Source: Nocardioides sp. (GTDB lineage: Bacteria > Actinomycetota > Actinomycetes > Propionibacteriales > Nocardioidaceae). From it: a stretch of DNA of 16,642 bases. This document shows positions 1 to 7,471 of this stretch, one piece after another. Position 1 is the stretch's first letter. Every line of letters begins with the position of its first letter. The stretch lies in NCBI GenBank assembly GCA_003519585.1, contig DOWL01000055.1, forward strand, positions 1-16,642, read 5' to 3'. The notes under the pieces are model-generated. The model saw nothing but the letters and a program-made list of their open reading frames with translations, did no database searches and was not told the origin of the DNA. A program made the translations under genes and the position numbers.

Positions 1-246
1 CTCTACCAGTCCAAGACTGGTGAGCTGGTGGCCATGGAGAAGGGTGGCCGGTACTTCAACGGCAAACTCGCCGAGTTCCTGAGGCTCAGGGACCGACGCT
101 GCCGCACCAAGTGGTGCGGCGCACCGATCCGCCACCTCGACCACATCGAAGACCACGCCGACGGCGGACCGACGAGCGCGGCCAACGGCCAAGGGACCTG
201 CGAGGAATGCAACTACAACAAGCAAGCACTCGGCTGGACCGCCTGA
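1..246 (+). CDS. HNH endonuclease, DUF222/13E12-type, C-terminal part (5' end outside the window)
   Basis: This is the last 81 residues of a gene that enters from the left edge in frame 1. The segment has the zinc/HNH core of the DUF222-HNH family common in actinobacteria: a first Cys pair around RCRTKWC, the His-Asp-His stretch HLDHIEDHADGG, the Asn-containing TSAANGQG, and the second Cys pair in CEECNYNKQ followed by the usual Gly-Trp. Such proteins are presumed metal-dependent DNA nucleases, and many copies lie scattered in actinobacterial genomes with no known role. The reading frame stops at a TGA (244-246). The same frame then continues with what looks like the normal family tail (see the 247-327 entry), so this copy appears to be shortened by a nonsense change. 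The nuclease core itself is intact. The family call is firm; activity is unknown. Confidence 0.85.
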   Translation, partial: LYQSKTGELVAMEKGGRYFNGKLAEFLRLRDRRCRTKWCGAPIRHLDHIEDHADGGPTSAANGQGTCEECNYNKQALGWTA

Positions 247-327
247 CCACGCCCCGGCCCGGTCCACACCGTCGAAACCACCACGCCGACCGGACACACC
301 TACATCTCACGCGCCCCGACGGACTAG
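247..327 (+). other. Untranslated in-frame remainder of the HNH gene after a premature TGA
   Basis: Reading on in frame 1 beyond the TGA at 244-246 gives 26 codons, including PGPVHTVETTTPTGHTY, and then TAG at 325-327. From memory, DUF222-HNH proteins usually end with a His-Thr-Val-Glu-x-Thr-Thr-Pro-Thr-Gly-His segment, so this looks like the genuine C-terminus cut off by a stop codon. The second stop coincides with the dtd stop on the other strand: the four bases CTAG hold both TAG codons. That fits an ancestral gene that ended exactly here. A sequencing error in one base would also explain it. Confidence 0.6.
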
Positions 328-752
328 CGCGTCTCGAGCACCAAGGTCACCGGTCCATCGTTGACGGACGCCACCTGCATGTCGGCACCGAAGACGCCGC
401 GTTCGACGTGGGCGCCGAGCCGTTCGAGCTCGGCGCAGACCGCGTCGTAGAGGGGTTCGGAGACCGGGCCGGGTGCGGCCGCCTGCCAGGTCGGGCGCCG
501 CCCCTTGCGGGCGTCGCCGTACAGCGTGAACTGGCTGACCACCAGGATCGGCGCCCCGACGTCGGAGGCCGAGTGCTCCTCGCGCAGCAGCCGCAGCTCC
601 CAGAGCTTGCGGGCCAGCCACGCCACCTCGGTCGGGCCGTCGGAGTGGGTGACGCCGACGTAGGCGAGCAGCCCCGGCGCGGGCAGCGAGCCGACCACTG
701 CGCCGTCGACCGACACCGACGCACTCAGGACCCGCTGCACCACCGCACGCAT
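324..752 (-). CDS. dtd: D-aminoacyl-tRNA deacylase
   Basis: Hydrolyses D-amino acids (classically D-Tyr) and glycine mischarged onto tRNA, acting as a chiral proofreader in the cytoplasm. The 142-residue product is the normal length for the DTD1 family. It starts with the typical MRAVVQRV strand, carries the SQFTL motif at residues 73-77, and has the Gly-cisPro element in VNDGPVT (Gly133-Pro134) near the C-terminus; these form the substrate pocket of the family. The ATG lies 32 bp from the divergent BKACE gene. Six bases upstream of it is CAGTCT, a weak -10-like hexamer, so the transcript may have little or no leader. The gene is convergent with the HNH gene, and its TAG falls within CTAG at 324-327. 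Confidence 0.96.
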   Translation of the reverse strand: MRAVVQRVLSASVSVDGAVVGSLPAPGLLAYVGVTHSDGPTEVAWLARKLWELRLLREEHSASDVGAPILVVSQFTLYGDARKGRRPTWQAAAPGPVSEPLYDAVCAELERLGAHVERGVFGADMQVASVNDGPVTLVLETR

Positions 753-784
753 GGAGCAAGACTGTCAGCACCCGGTCTGGCAGC

Positions 785-1621
785 ATGCGCTCCATGCCCG
801 ATCCGCTGCTCATCACCGTGGCGCCCACCGGCGCCGAGACCACCAAGGAGGACTGCCCGCAGCTCCCCACGACGTTGGAAGAGCTCGTGCGAGCGGCCCA
901 GGAGTGCGAGGCGGCCGGCGCGGCGATGGTCCACGTCCACATCCGTGACGACGAGCATCGGCCGACGCTCGACCTCGGCCGGCTCACCGACACCGTGGCC
1001 GCGCTGCGCGAGGCGACCGACCTGGTGGTCCAGCTCTCGACCGGCGGCTCCGTGCACGACCCGCTCGACCAGCGGCTCAAGGTGCTCGACGCGGCGCCCG
1101 ACTCGTGCAGCCTGACCATGGGCACCACCAACTTCGGCGACGACGTCTTCTCCAACCCGTGGCCGTTCGTGACCGACCTCTACCAGCTCAGCCAGGAGCG
1201 CCAGGTCGTGCCCGAGTTCGAACTCTTCGACCTCGGCCACGTGGCTGCGCTGCACCGGCTGCTGGACAAGTACGGCCTGCCGTACGGCGGCAAGGTGCAC
1301 GTCGACTTCGTCATGGGTGTGCCCGGTGGCATGCCCGGCACCGCGGCCGCCCTGGTCGCCGGGGTGGCGGCGCTGCCCGACGCGGTCACGTCCTGGTCCG
1401 CGACCGGCATCGGTCGCACCACGCTCCCGGTGCTGTTGGCCTCGCTCGCCCAGGGGGGCCACCTGCGGGTGGGCATGGAGGACGTGCTGACCATCAGCAG
1501 GGGAGTGCCGGTCGAGTCCAACCGTCAGCTCGTCGCCCGGGCCGTCGAGATCGGAGAGATGGCGCAGCGCACGCCGATGACCACCAGTGAGGCACGCGCG
1601 CTGCTGGGCCTGGCTGCCTGA
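785..1621 (+). CDS. BKACE (DUF849) beta-keto acid cleavage enzyme
   Basis: Member of the beta-keto acid cleavage family, whose founding member Kce splits 3-keto-5-aminohexanoate with acetyl-CoA in lysine fermentation. Other members use dehydrocarnitine or various beta-keto acids. The 278 residues form a TIM barrel with the expected metal ligands His50 and His52 in MVHVHIRD and Glu232 in VGMEDV. The N-terminal ITVAPTGAE and the C-terminal VESNRQLVARAVEI are also family-typical. The substrate cannot be named: no acyl-CoA transferase, dehydrogenase or aminohexanoate gene lies nearby, so this is an orphan copy. Two in-frame ATGs (785 and 794) are possible and neither has a strong ribosome-binding site; the second would leave a 275-residue protein beginning MPDPLLIT. 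The stop lies only 4 bp from the convergent peptidase stop. Confidence 0.9.
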   Translation: MRSMPDPLLITVAPTGAETTKEDCPQLPTTLEELVRAAQECEAAGAAMVHVHIRDDEHRPTLDLGRLTDTVAALREATDLVVQLSTGGSVHDPLDQRLKVLDAAPDSCSLTMGTTNFGDDVFSNPWPFVTDLYQLSQERQVVPEFELFDLGHVAALHRLLDKYGLPYGGKVHVDFVMGVPGGMPGTAAALVAGVAALPDAVTSWSATGIGRTTLPVLLASLAQGGHLRVGMEDVLTISRGVPVESNRQLVARAVEIGEMAQRTPMTTSEARALLGLAA

Positions 1622-1625
1622 CGGG

Positions 1626-4600
1626 CTATCGGCGCTTGACCTTCTTGGTCGGGGGACTCGTGCGGGTGTCGGTGAGGTAGCCGGGCACGGTCACCGTGAC
1701 GACGACCTTGATCCGCTTGCCGGCCTGCTTGGCCTTCAGCTTCAGCGTGGCGCCCGACGCACCCTTGATCGCCGCCTTCCCGGCGTACCACTGGTAGCCA
1801 GGACTCGCGCCGGCCGGACACGAGGCGACGACGGCGGCGAGCCTCTTGCCCACCCGGGCCTTGCCGGAGACGGCCACCGTGCACTGCCCGGCGGCGAGGC
1901 TCAGGGCCGCGACCGGCGCGGTGCTCGCGCTGGTCCGGGTGAGCGGGTCGTACCCGGTCTTGGTGCCGGTGACCTGCACCGCGACCGTCCGGCCGACATC
2001 GCCCACGATCGGCGTGTACGACGTCCCGGTGGCGCCCGGCACCGCGGTGCCGGCCACGGTCCACTGGTAGCTCAGCGCCACGCCGTCGTCCCAGTTCCCG
2101 GGCACCACGCTGAGCGGAGCACCCACCCGCGGTGTGCCGACGATGGTGGGCGTGGGCTGCAGCGTCTGCGCACCCGCCGTCACGGCGACGGTCGCGGCGC
2201 TGGTGCGGACGACGTCGGGCGTGCCCCCCTTCACGCCGCTCACGGCCACCGTGAGCGTCTTCCCGAGCTGGTCGAGAGTCGGCGTGAAGCTGGTCGTCGT
2301 CGCGCCGTCGATGGGCGTGCCGTCGGCGGCCCACGCGAAGCTCAGCGTGGTGCCCGGGTCCCAGCCGCCGGGAACGACGGTCAGTGGACTGCCGACCCGG
2401 ACGGCGCCGGTGATCGTCGGGGTGGGCGTCAGCGCCTGGGTGCCGGCTTGGACGACAACGGGGGCGGAGAACGTGAGTCCGGAGGTGTGGCCGGACTTCG
2501 CCGCGAACACCAGGACGGAGATCGGCTTGCCGATCGCGGCGGCTGGCAGCATGAGCGTCAGGCCGTTCCCGTAGACGGTGCCGACGTTGTCGACCCACGC
2601 GAAGGTCAGCACCGTGCCGGGCTCCCAGACACCGGGGTCGACGGTGAGGGTCTGGCCCGCCTCGGGGGTGCCGAGGACCGTCGGGGTCGGCTGGCTGGCG
2701 AGAGTCGCAGCCGCCGTGGCCGCCGTGGCCGTGCTGGTCCAGCGCACCGCGTTGCGGCCGGGCAGTGAGCCGGTCACCCGCACCGAGATCGGTAGCCCAA
2801 GCGCGCCGCCGTCTGGGACGTACGTCGCCTCGGTCGCGCCCTGGACCGGCGTGCCGTCGAGGAGCCACTGATAGGTGAACGTCGTGCCGGCTGCCCAGCC
2901 AGGCGTGTCGGCGGTGAGCGGCTCGCCGACCGTCGGTGGATCGGGCGAGACGGTCGGCTGGGCCGATGGCGAGACCGGCGGGGTGCCGATGACGAGGCTG
3001 TCGGTGCAGCCCGAGCAGGTGCCGCCGAGTGTGGTGGCCGCCGCGGTGCCCGTCAGCGATCGTCCGGCGGTCCCGGCGTTCACGGTGAACCCGATGGCGG
3101 CGCCGGCATCGGCACCCACGGCGAGCGCGGGCGCGGTCCAGGTGAGCGTCGTACCCGTGAGCTCGACGCCGCCCGGCAGCGCACCCGGAGTGGCGTCGTC
3201 GAGCAGATCGGCGGCGTCGAGGGTGAGCACGATGTCGCCCTGGGCAGTCGGGACCTTGCCGGTGTTGCGGGCGAAGAGCGTGTAGGTGATCGGCTGGCCC
3301 GGGTTGACCTGGATCAGTGAGGGACCAGCGACGCCGAAGGTGTACTTCGCGGGCCAGGGCGGCTTGCCGGCGGAGTACCACCAGGCGTCGAAGAACGCCG
3401 ACAGGTCGCGGCCGGAGATGTCTTCGGCCATCGCCTGGAAGGCCGCGGTCCGGCGCCCGCTGATCTGGCCGCCGGCGTACGTCGCCTGGTAGTCGCGCAT
3501 CAGCGTCTCGAAGTCGACGGCGCCGATCGAGGTGCGCAGCGCCTCCAGGCTCATCGCGCCTTTGTTGTAGACCGCGCCGCCGAACATGTCCTCTGCCGAG
3601 GTGAGTGCGGCGGGTGGCACGGCCCACGCGGGAAAGGTCGGCCCGGCGTTGACCCAGCGGTTGTAGAGCGCGGTCTCGGTCGACGTGGTGCTGCCGCCGG
3701 CCTCGAAGGGGAACTGCGACTGGGCATAGGTCGCCGGTCCTTCGTTGAGGGTGATGTCGTTCCAGTCGGTCGGCGAGACCGAGTCGCCCCACCACTGATG
3801 CATCAGCTCGTGGGTGAAGGTGCTGGCGTTGGCCACGGAGGAGAAGTACGAGCGGTCCTGGGTCTCGAGGGCATAGCTGATGCCCGGGATCACGTCGGTC
3901 AGCAGGCCCACGCTATGACCGGGGTAGGGGCCGTACTTCGACTCGAGGAAGTCGAGCACGGGCTTCATCTGGGTGCGGGTGGCCAAGGTGGTCCCCTGGT
4001 TCGCCGCGGAGATCGCCGGATCGATGAACGACCACTCGTGGAGGGTGCGGTTGCTCAGCTCGAGGTGGATGTCGGACTCGTAGACGTCGTACCGCCCGAC
4101 CGAGACCAGGCTCAGCTCGCTGGCCATCGGCTCGGTCTCCTCCCAGACCCACGTGGTGCGGCTCCCGTCGGGACTCGCTGTCTTGGAGACCAACTCACCG
4201 TTGCTGACCACTGCTGCGGAGTGCTCGGCACCGCCGGCGTTGGAGACATCTGAGCTGCGCAGCGTCGAGGGGGCGTCGACGGTGAACGTGTAGGTCGCCT
4301 TGTCGCGAGGGGTGTTGTTGTTGGGGAACAGCGCCATCGAGCCGACCGGCTGACCGAGCGAGGTGAAGCCGTCGACGGTGTTGTTCCAGCCCGCGGGGAC
4401 ACCGTCGGGAGTCAGGTGCTTGACCGGCGCGCCGTGGTAGGTGACCACGGTCGTGAACGACCCGTCCACCGGCGTCGTGGGCGTGACGATGAGCTTGTGG
4501 ATGTCGGTCGTCGCGTCGTCGGGCGTGGTGTTCTCGATCCGGCTGTACGACGCCGCGGCGCCGTTCACCGTCACCGAGTCGACGACCAGCGTGGCGCCGG

Positions 4601-4946
4601 CGAGGTCGGAGCTCGACCCCTGGAAGTCGAAGGAGTACGACGACAGTGGGGTTCCCCTCGTCACTGCCGCGATCGTGGTGGTGGCGGTCCGCAACGTCGA
4701 TGTCGACGGCGCGTCCTCGGTGCTGGAGAGGGCCACGTCGGCGGTCAGGTCGACGTCGTAGTGCTGGACGTCGTAGCCGCTGTTGCCCTGGTTGGGCAGC
4801 AGGCTGTCCGGTGGGCTCGCGCTCAGGCCACCTGCGACCGGGTCGGCGGCGGCCGCCGGGGCGCTCGTGGTGACGGCGAGGCCGGCACCGACCAGGAGGC
4901 CGGCGACCGCGATGCCGACGGGGTGCCGAGCGGTGAGACGGCGCAC
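1626..4946 (-). CDS. Secreted M1-family zinc metallopeptidase with five C-terminal Ig-like repeats
   Basis: Probable extracellular peptidase of the gluzincin M1 family. Numbered from the GTG start (1106 aa), a signal peptide of about 34 residues (Arg-Arg, hydrophobic core, SAPAAAA) precedes an M1 N-terminal beta domain. The catalytic domain shows HELMH (His379, Glu380, His383) and, 18 residues later, the third zinc ligand Glu402 in LNEGPATY. The likely catalytic Tyr460 lies in VYNKGAM. The usual GAMEN substrate loop is replaced by ALETQ (359-363). A DUF11-like domain follows (about 540-650), then five Ig-like repeats of about 85-90 residues from about 663 to the end, each with a PTVxGxPxVGxxL and a Tyr/Phe-x-Trp core. 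The last repeat is Lys/Arg-rich and carries two Cys. There is no LPXTG motif or membrane anchor. The start is decided by GAGGGGG seven bases upstream; a TTG two codons earlier is too close to it. Confidence 0.93.
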   Translation of the reverse strand: MRRLTARHPVGIAVAGLLVGAGLAVTTSAPAAAADPVAGGLSASPPDSLLPNQGNSGYDVQHYDVDLTADVALSSTEDAPSTSTLRTATTTIAAVTRGTPLSSYSFDFQGSSSDLAGATLVVDSVTVNGAAASYSRIENTTPDDATTDIHKLIVTPTTPVDGSFTTVVTYHGAPVKHLTPDGVPAGWNNTVDGFTSLGQPVGSMALFPNNNTPRDKATYTFTVDAPSTLRSSDVSNAGGAEHSAAVVSNGELVSKTASPDGSRTTWVWEETEPMASELSLVSVGRYDVYESDIHLELSNRTLHEWSFIDPAISAANQGTTLATRTQMKPVLDFLESKYGPYPGHSVGLLTDVIPGISYALETQDRSYFSSVANASTFTHELMHQWWGDSVSPTDWNDITLNEGPATYAQSQFPFEAGGSTTSTETALYNRWVNAGPTFPAWAVPPAALTSAEDMFGGAVYNKGAMSLEALRTSIGAVDFETLMRDYQATYAGGQISGRRTAAFQAMAEDISGRDLSAFFDAWWYSAGKPPWPAKYTFGVAGPSLIQVNPGQPITYTLFARNTGKVPTAQGDIVLTLDAADLLDDATPGALPGGVELTGTTLTWTAPALAVGADAGAAIGFTVNAGTAGRSLTGTAAATTLGGTCSGCTDSLVIGTPPVSPSAQPTVSPDPPTVGEPLTADTPGWAAGTTFTYQWLLDGTPVQGATEATYVPDGGALGLPISVRVTGSLPGRNAVRWTSTATAATAAATLASQPTPTVLGTPEAGQTLTVDPGVWEPGTVLTFAWVDNVGTVYGNGLTLMLPAAAIGKPISVLVFAAKSGHTSGLTFSAPVVVQAGTQALTPTPTITGAVRVGSPLTVVPGGWDPGTTLSFAWAADGTPIDGATTTSFTPTLDQLGKTLTVAVSGVKGGTPDVVRTSAATVAVTAGAQTLQPTPTIVGTPRVGAPLSVVPGNWDDGVALSYQWTVAGTAVPGATGTSYTPIVGDVGRTVAVQVTGTKTGYDPLTRTSASTAPVAALSLAAGQCTVAVSGKARVGKRLAAVVASCPAGASPGYQWYAGKAAIKGASGATLKLKAKQAGKRIKVVVTVTVPGYLTDTRTSPPTKKVKRR

Positions 4947-4953
4947 GGGCAAT

Positions 4954-4960
4954 CCCCCTC
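4954..4960 (-). promoter_or_regulatory. Ribosome-binding site deciding the M1 peptidase start
   Basis: On the minus strand GAGGGGG is followed by seven bases and then GTG (4944-4946). The alternative TTG at 4950-4952 would leave a gap of only one base, so GTG is the better start. Confidence 0.6.
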
Positions 4961-4994
4961 GAGACCCCGCTGCCCGAGCGCGGACGCGCCCGGA

Positions 4995-5018
4995 CCCCGC
5001 ACGATAGGCCGTGCGGGG
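4995..5018 (-). terminator. Hairpin downstream of cysN, likely terminator
   Basis: Perfect 8-bp inverted repeat CCCCGCAC / GTGCGGGG with an 8-base loop, 17 bases after the cysN stop on the minus strand. No U-run follows, as is common in high-GC actinobacteria. Its loop and right stem also contain TATCGT on the minus strand, a possible -10 for the downstream peptidase gene, so termination and initiation signals may overlap here. Confidence 0.55.
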
Positions 5019-5034
5019 AGCCGGCGGAATAGCC

Positions 5035-6357
5035 CTAGCTCGCGCTGTTGATCATCCCTGCACCGACGGTGACGCCGGTGGCCTCGTCGATGAGGATGAA
5101 GGACCCCGTGGTGCGGTTCTTGCTGTACGGGTCGCAGAGCAGCGGCTGCGTGGTGCGCAGCTGGATCCGGCCGATCTCGTTGAGGCCGAGCTCCTTGGTG
5201 TCCTGGTCACGGTGGAGCGTGTTGACGTCGAGGCGGTACTGGATGTCCTTGACCAGCGCCCGCGCGGTGCGTGTCGTGTGCTTGATCGCGAGCTTCTGAC
5301 GCGGCCGCAGTGGGCTCGGTGTCATCCAGCAGATCATCGCGTCGATGTCCTGGCTGGGCTGCGGGGCGTTGTTGACCCGGGCGATCATGTCTCCGCGGGA
5401 GACGTCGACGTCGTCCTCGAGGCGCACCGTGACCGACATGGGCGGGAACGCCTCGGGGATCTCCTCGTCGAACAGGTCGATGCCGGCGATCTTGGAGGTC
5501 ATCCCGCTGGGGAGGACGACGACCTCGTCGCCCGGCTTGAGGACGCCGCCGGCCACCTGTCCGGCGTACCCGCGGTAGTCGTGGTGCTCGTCGGACTTGG
5601 GGCGCACGACGTACTGGACCGGGAAGCGGACGTCGACCAGGTCGCGGTCAGAGGCCACGTGCACGTGCTCGAGATGGTGCATCAGCGTGGGGCCGCTGTA
5701 CCACCCCATGTGCTCAGAGCGGGTCACGACGTTGTCGCCCTTGAGCGCCGAGATCGGGATGACCTCGAGGTCGGGGATGTTGAGCTTGGTCGCGAACTGC
5801 GTGAACTCGGCGTGGATCCGCTCGTAGGTCGCCTCGTCGTAGTCGACGAGGTCCATCTTGTTGACCGCGAGCACCAGGTGCGGCACCCGCAGCAGCGAGA
5901 GGATCACGGCGTGCCGACGGGACTGCTCGGTGAGCCCCTGTCGCGCGTCGACCAGCACCAGGCCCAGGTCGGCGGTCGAGGCGCCGGTGACCATGTTCCG
6001 GGTGTACTGAACGTGGCCCGGGGTGTCGGCGATGATGAACTTGCGGTTGGGCGTAGCGAAGTAGCGGTAGGCGACATCGATCGTGATGCCCTGCTCGCGC
6101 TCGGAGCGCAGACCGTCGGTCAGCAGCGCCAGGTCGGTGTAGTCGTAGCCCTTGGAGGCCGAGGTGGCCTCGACCGCCTCGAGCTGGTCTTCGAAGATCG
6201 ACTTGGAGTCGAGCAGCAGCCGGCCGATCAGCGTCGACTTGCCGTCGTCGACCGAGCCCGCGGTGGCGAAGCGGAGCAGGTCGGCGTCGCGGCCCGCGAG
6301 GCCGGGCGTGCTGGTCACTTCGGGGGTCTCGTCAGTGGTGGTGTCCTGGTCGGCCAT
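5035..6357 (-). CDS. cysN: Sulfate adenylyltransferase subunit 1 (GTPase subunit)
   Basis: GTP-binding subunit of heterodimeric ATP sulfurylase. GTP hydrolysis drives CysD to make adenosine 5'-phosphosulfate (APS) from sulfate and ATP. The 440 residues contain the EF-Tu-like GTPase motifs in order: GSVDDGKST (34-42), GITIDVAYR, DTPGH, NKMD and SALKGDN, followed by two beta-barrel domains ending in TVGAGM. The protein stops directly after this barrel, so unlike mycobacterial CysNC it carries no APS kinase domain; the kinase is encoded separately at 11110-12324. The ATG overlaps the cysD stop by one base (TGATG), which makes translational coupling likely. A longer open frame upstream of this ATG lies inside cysD and is not used. 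Confidence 0.97.
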   Translation of the reverse strand: MADQDTTTDETPEVTSTPGLAGRDADLLRFATAGSVDDGKSTLIGRLLLDSKSIFEDQLEAVEATSASKGYDYTDLALLTDGLRSEREQGITIDVAYRYFATPNRKFIIADTPGHVQYTRNMVTGASTADLGLVLVDARQGLTEQSRRHAVILSLLRVPHLVLAVNKMDLVDYDEATYERIHAEFTQFATKLNIPDLEVIPISALKGDNVVTRSEHMGWYSGPTLMHHLEHVHVASDRDLVDVRFPVQYVVRPKSDEHHDYRGYAGQVAGGVLKPGDEVVVLPSGMTSKIAGIDLFDEEIPEAFPPMSVTVRLEDDVDVSRGDMIARVNNAPQPSQDIDAMICWMTPSPLRPRQKLAIKHTTRTARALVKDIQYRLDVNTLHRDQDTKELGLNEIGRIQLRTTQPLLCDPYSKNRTTGSFILIDEATGVTVGAGMINSAS

Positions 6358-7271
6358 CAGAAGTAGCCCTCCTTCTTCCGGTCTTCCATGGCGGCCTCGG
6401 AGAATCGGTCGTCGCCGCGGGTCGCGCCGCGCTCGGTCACCCGGGCGACCGCGATCTCCTCGATGATCCGCTCGATCGTGTCGGCCTCGGACTCCACACA
6501 GCCGGTGAGCGACAGGTCGCCGACGGTGCGGAAGCGGACGGTCTTCTCGACGACCTGCTCGCCCTCGCGGAGCGGGTTGAGCTCGGACTCGGAGAGCCAC
6601 ATCCCGTCGCGCTGGAAGACCCGGCGCTGGTGGGAGTAGTAGATGCCCGGGATCTCGATGCCCTCGCGGCCGATGTAGTCCCAGATGTCGAGTTCGGTCC
6701 AGTTGCTGATCGGGAAGATCCGCATGTGCTCGCCCTCGTGGAGGCGGCCGTTGTAGAGGCTCCACAGCTCGGGGCGCTGGTTCTTGGGGTCCCACTGACC
6801 GAACTCGTCGCGGTGGGAGTAGACGCGCTCCTTGGCGCGGGCCTTCTCCTCGTCGCGCCGGCCACCGCCGAACGCCGCGGTGAAGCCGCCCTCCTCGAGG
6901 GCGTTGAGCAGCGTGCCGATCTGGAGCCGGTTGCGGCTGGTCTTGCCGTCGTCGACGACGACGCCGTTGGCGATCGCCTCTTCGACGCTGGCCACGATCA
7001 GGCGTACGCCGAGTCGGTTGACCCAGTTGTCGCGGGTGGCGAGCACCTCGGGGAAGTCCAGGCCGGTGTCGACCTGGAGCACCGGGAACGGGATCTTGGC
7101 GGGGAAGAACGCCTTCTCGGCCAGGCGCATCATGACGATGGAGTCCTTGCCGCCGGAGAACATGAGGACCGGCTTCTCGAACTCGGCCGCCACCTCGCGG
7201 AAGATGTGGATGGACTCCGCCTCGAGCTGGTCGAGCTGGCTCAGCCGGTAGTCGGCATGGGTCACGGTCAT
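6357..7271 (-). CDS. cysD: Sulfate adenylyltransferase subunit 2
   Basis: Catalytic subunit of ATP sulfurylase, of the PP-loop ATPase superfamily, forming APS in the first step of sulfate activation. The 304 residues align over their whole length with E. coli CysD as I remember it: LDQLEAESIHIFREVAAEF near the start, the PP-loop SGGKDS (39-44), PVLQVDTGLDFPE, the strongly conserved AAFGGGRRDEEKARAKER, WDPKNQRPELW, the FPISNWTELDIWDYI region and a C-terminal KKEGYF. It is first in a two-gene operon with cysN. No strong Shine-Dalgarno is visible. A possible -10 (TAGACG on the minus strand, 7293-7298) lies 21 bases before the ATG, within the spacer divergent from ugd. Confidence 0.97.
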   Translation of the reverse strand: MTVTHADYRLSQLDQLEAESIHIFREVAAEFEKPVLMFSGGKDSIVMMRLAEKAFFPAKIPFPVLQVDTGLDFPEVLATRDNWVNRLGVRLIVASVEEAIANGVVVDDGKTSRNRLQIGTLLNALEEGGFTAAFGGGRRDEEKARAKERVYSHRDEFGQWDPKNQRPELWSLYNGRLHEGEHMRIFPISNWTELDIWDYIGREGIEIPGIYYSHQRRVFQRDGMWLSESELNPLREGEQVVEKTVRFRTVGDLSLTGCVESEADTIERIIEEIAVARVTERGATRGDDRFSEAAMEDRKKEGYF

Positions 7272-7471
7272 CAGGATGGAGAGGCCATTTCTCGTCTAGT
7301 GGGATGCCCCGACGGGGCCGGCGATGGCTACCTCAGGGTATCGGGACCCCGGGGCGCATCGAAATCTTGACTGAGAAGGTGGACAAAAACCGCGTCTGCC
7401 AAGGGCTCCCCCACAATTGGGGAGGCCGGTGGTACAGACGTCTGGATGCCCGACGTCCCTAGACTCCAGCC
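7272..7471. promoter_or_regulatory. Divergent control region between cysD and ugd with several inverted repeats
   Basis: This 200-bp spacer lies between two divergent promoters. It holds a small perfect repeat GCCCC-gac-GGGGC (7306-7318), a 6-bp-arm repeat CTCCCC-N7-GGGGAG (7406-7424) and a 10-bp palindrome CAGACGTCTG (7435-7444). The palindrome's GACGTC core recurs at 7452-7457, directly before the ugd -10. For cysD the only candidate -10 is TAGACG at 7298-7293. I see no known riboswitch. The repeats are plausible operators, but no regulator can be named. Confidence 0.45.
7460..7465 (+). promoter_or_regulatory. -10 element of ugd; likely leaderless transcript
   Basis: TAGACT fits TANNNT and lies exactly six bases before the GTG, which places the expected transcription start at the first base of the start codon. 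No ribosome-binding site precedes the GTG, and no -35 is recognisable. Confidence 0.55.

Noticed and set aside
111..1115. 334-codon plus-strand frame across dtd and BKACE
   Set aside because: Low-complexity Arg/Pro/His composition; it conflicts with two well supported genes.
1626..2960. Ig-like repeat region as a DNA-level tandem repeat or recombination array
   Set aside because: The repeats are recognisable in protein but diverged in DNA, so this is old duplication and not a current tandem array.
1525..3795. Long open frame on the minus strand (756 codons) inside the M1 peptidase gene
   Set aside because: It is extremely rich in Arg, Gly and His, shows no motifs, and is a frame shadow of the peptidase in GC-rich DNA.
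6358..6795. N-terminal extension of the cysN frame
   Set aside because: It lies wholly within cysD in another frame. The ATG overlapping the cysD stop gives a protein that begins like other CysN.
7306..7318. GCCCC-gac-GGGGC as a terminator
   Set aside because: It lies upstream of both divergent genes, has only a 5-bp stem and no gene ends there. I kept it only as a possible operator.
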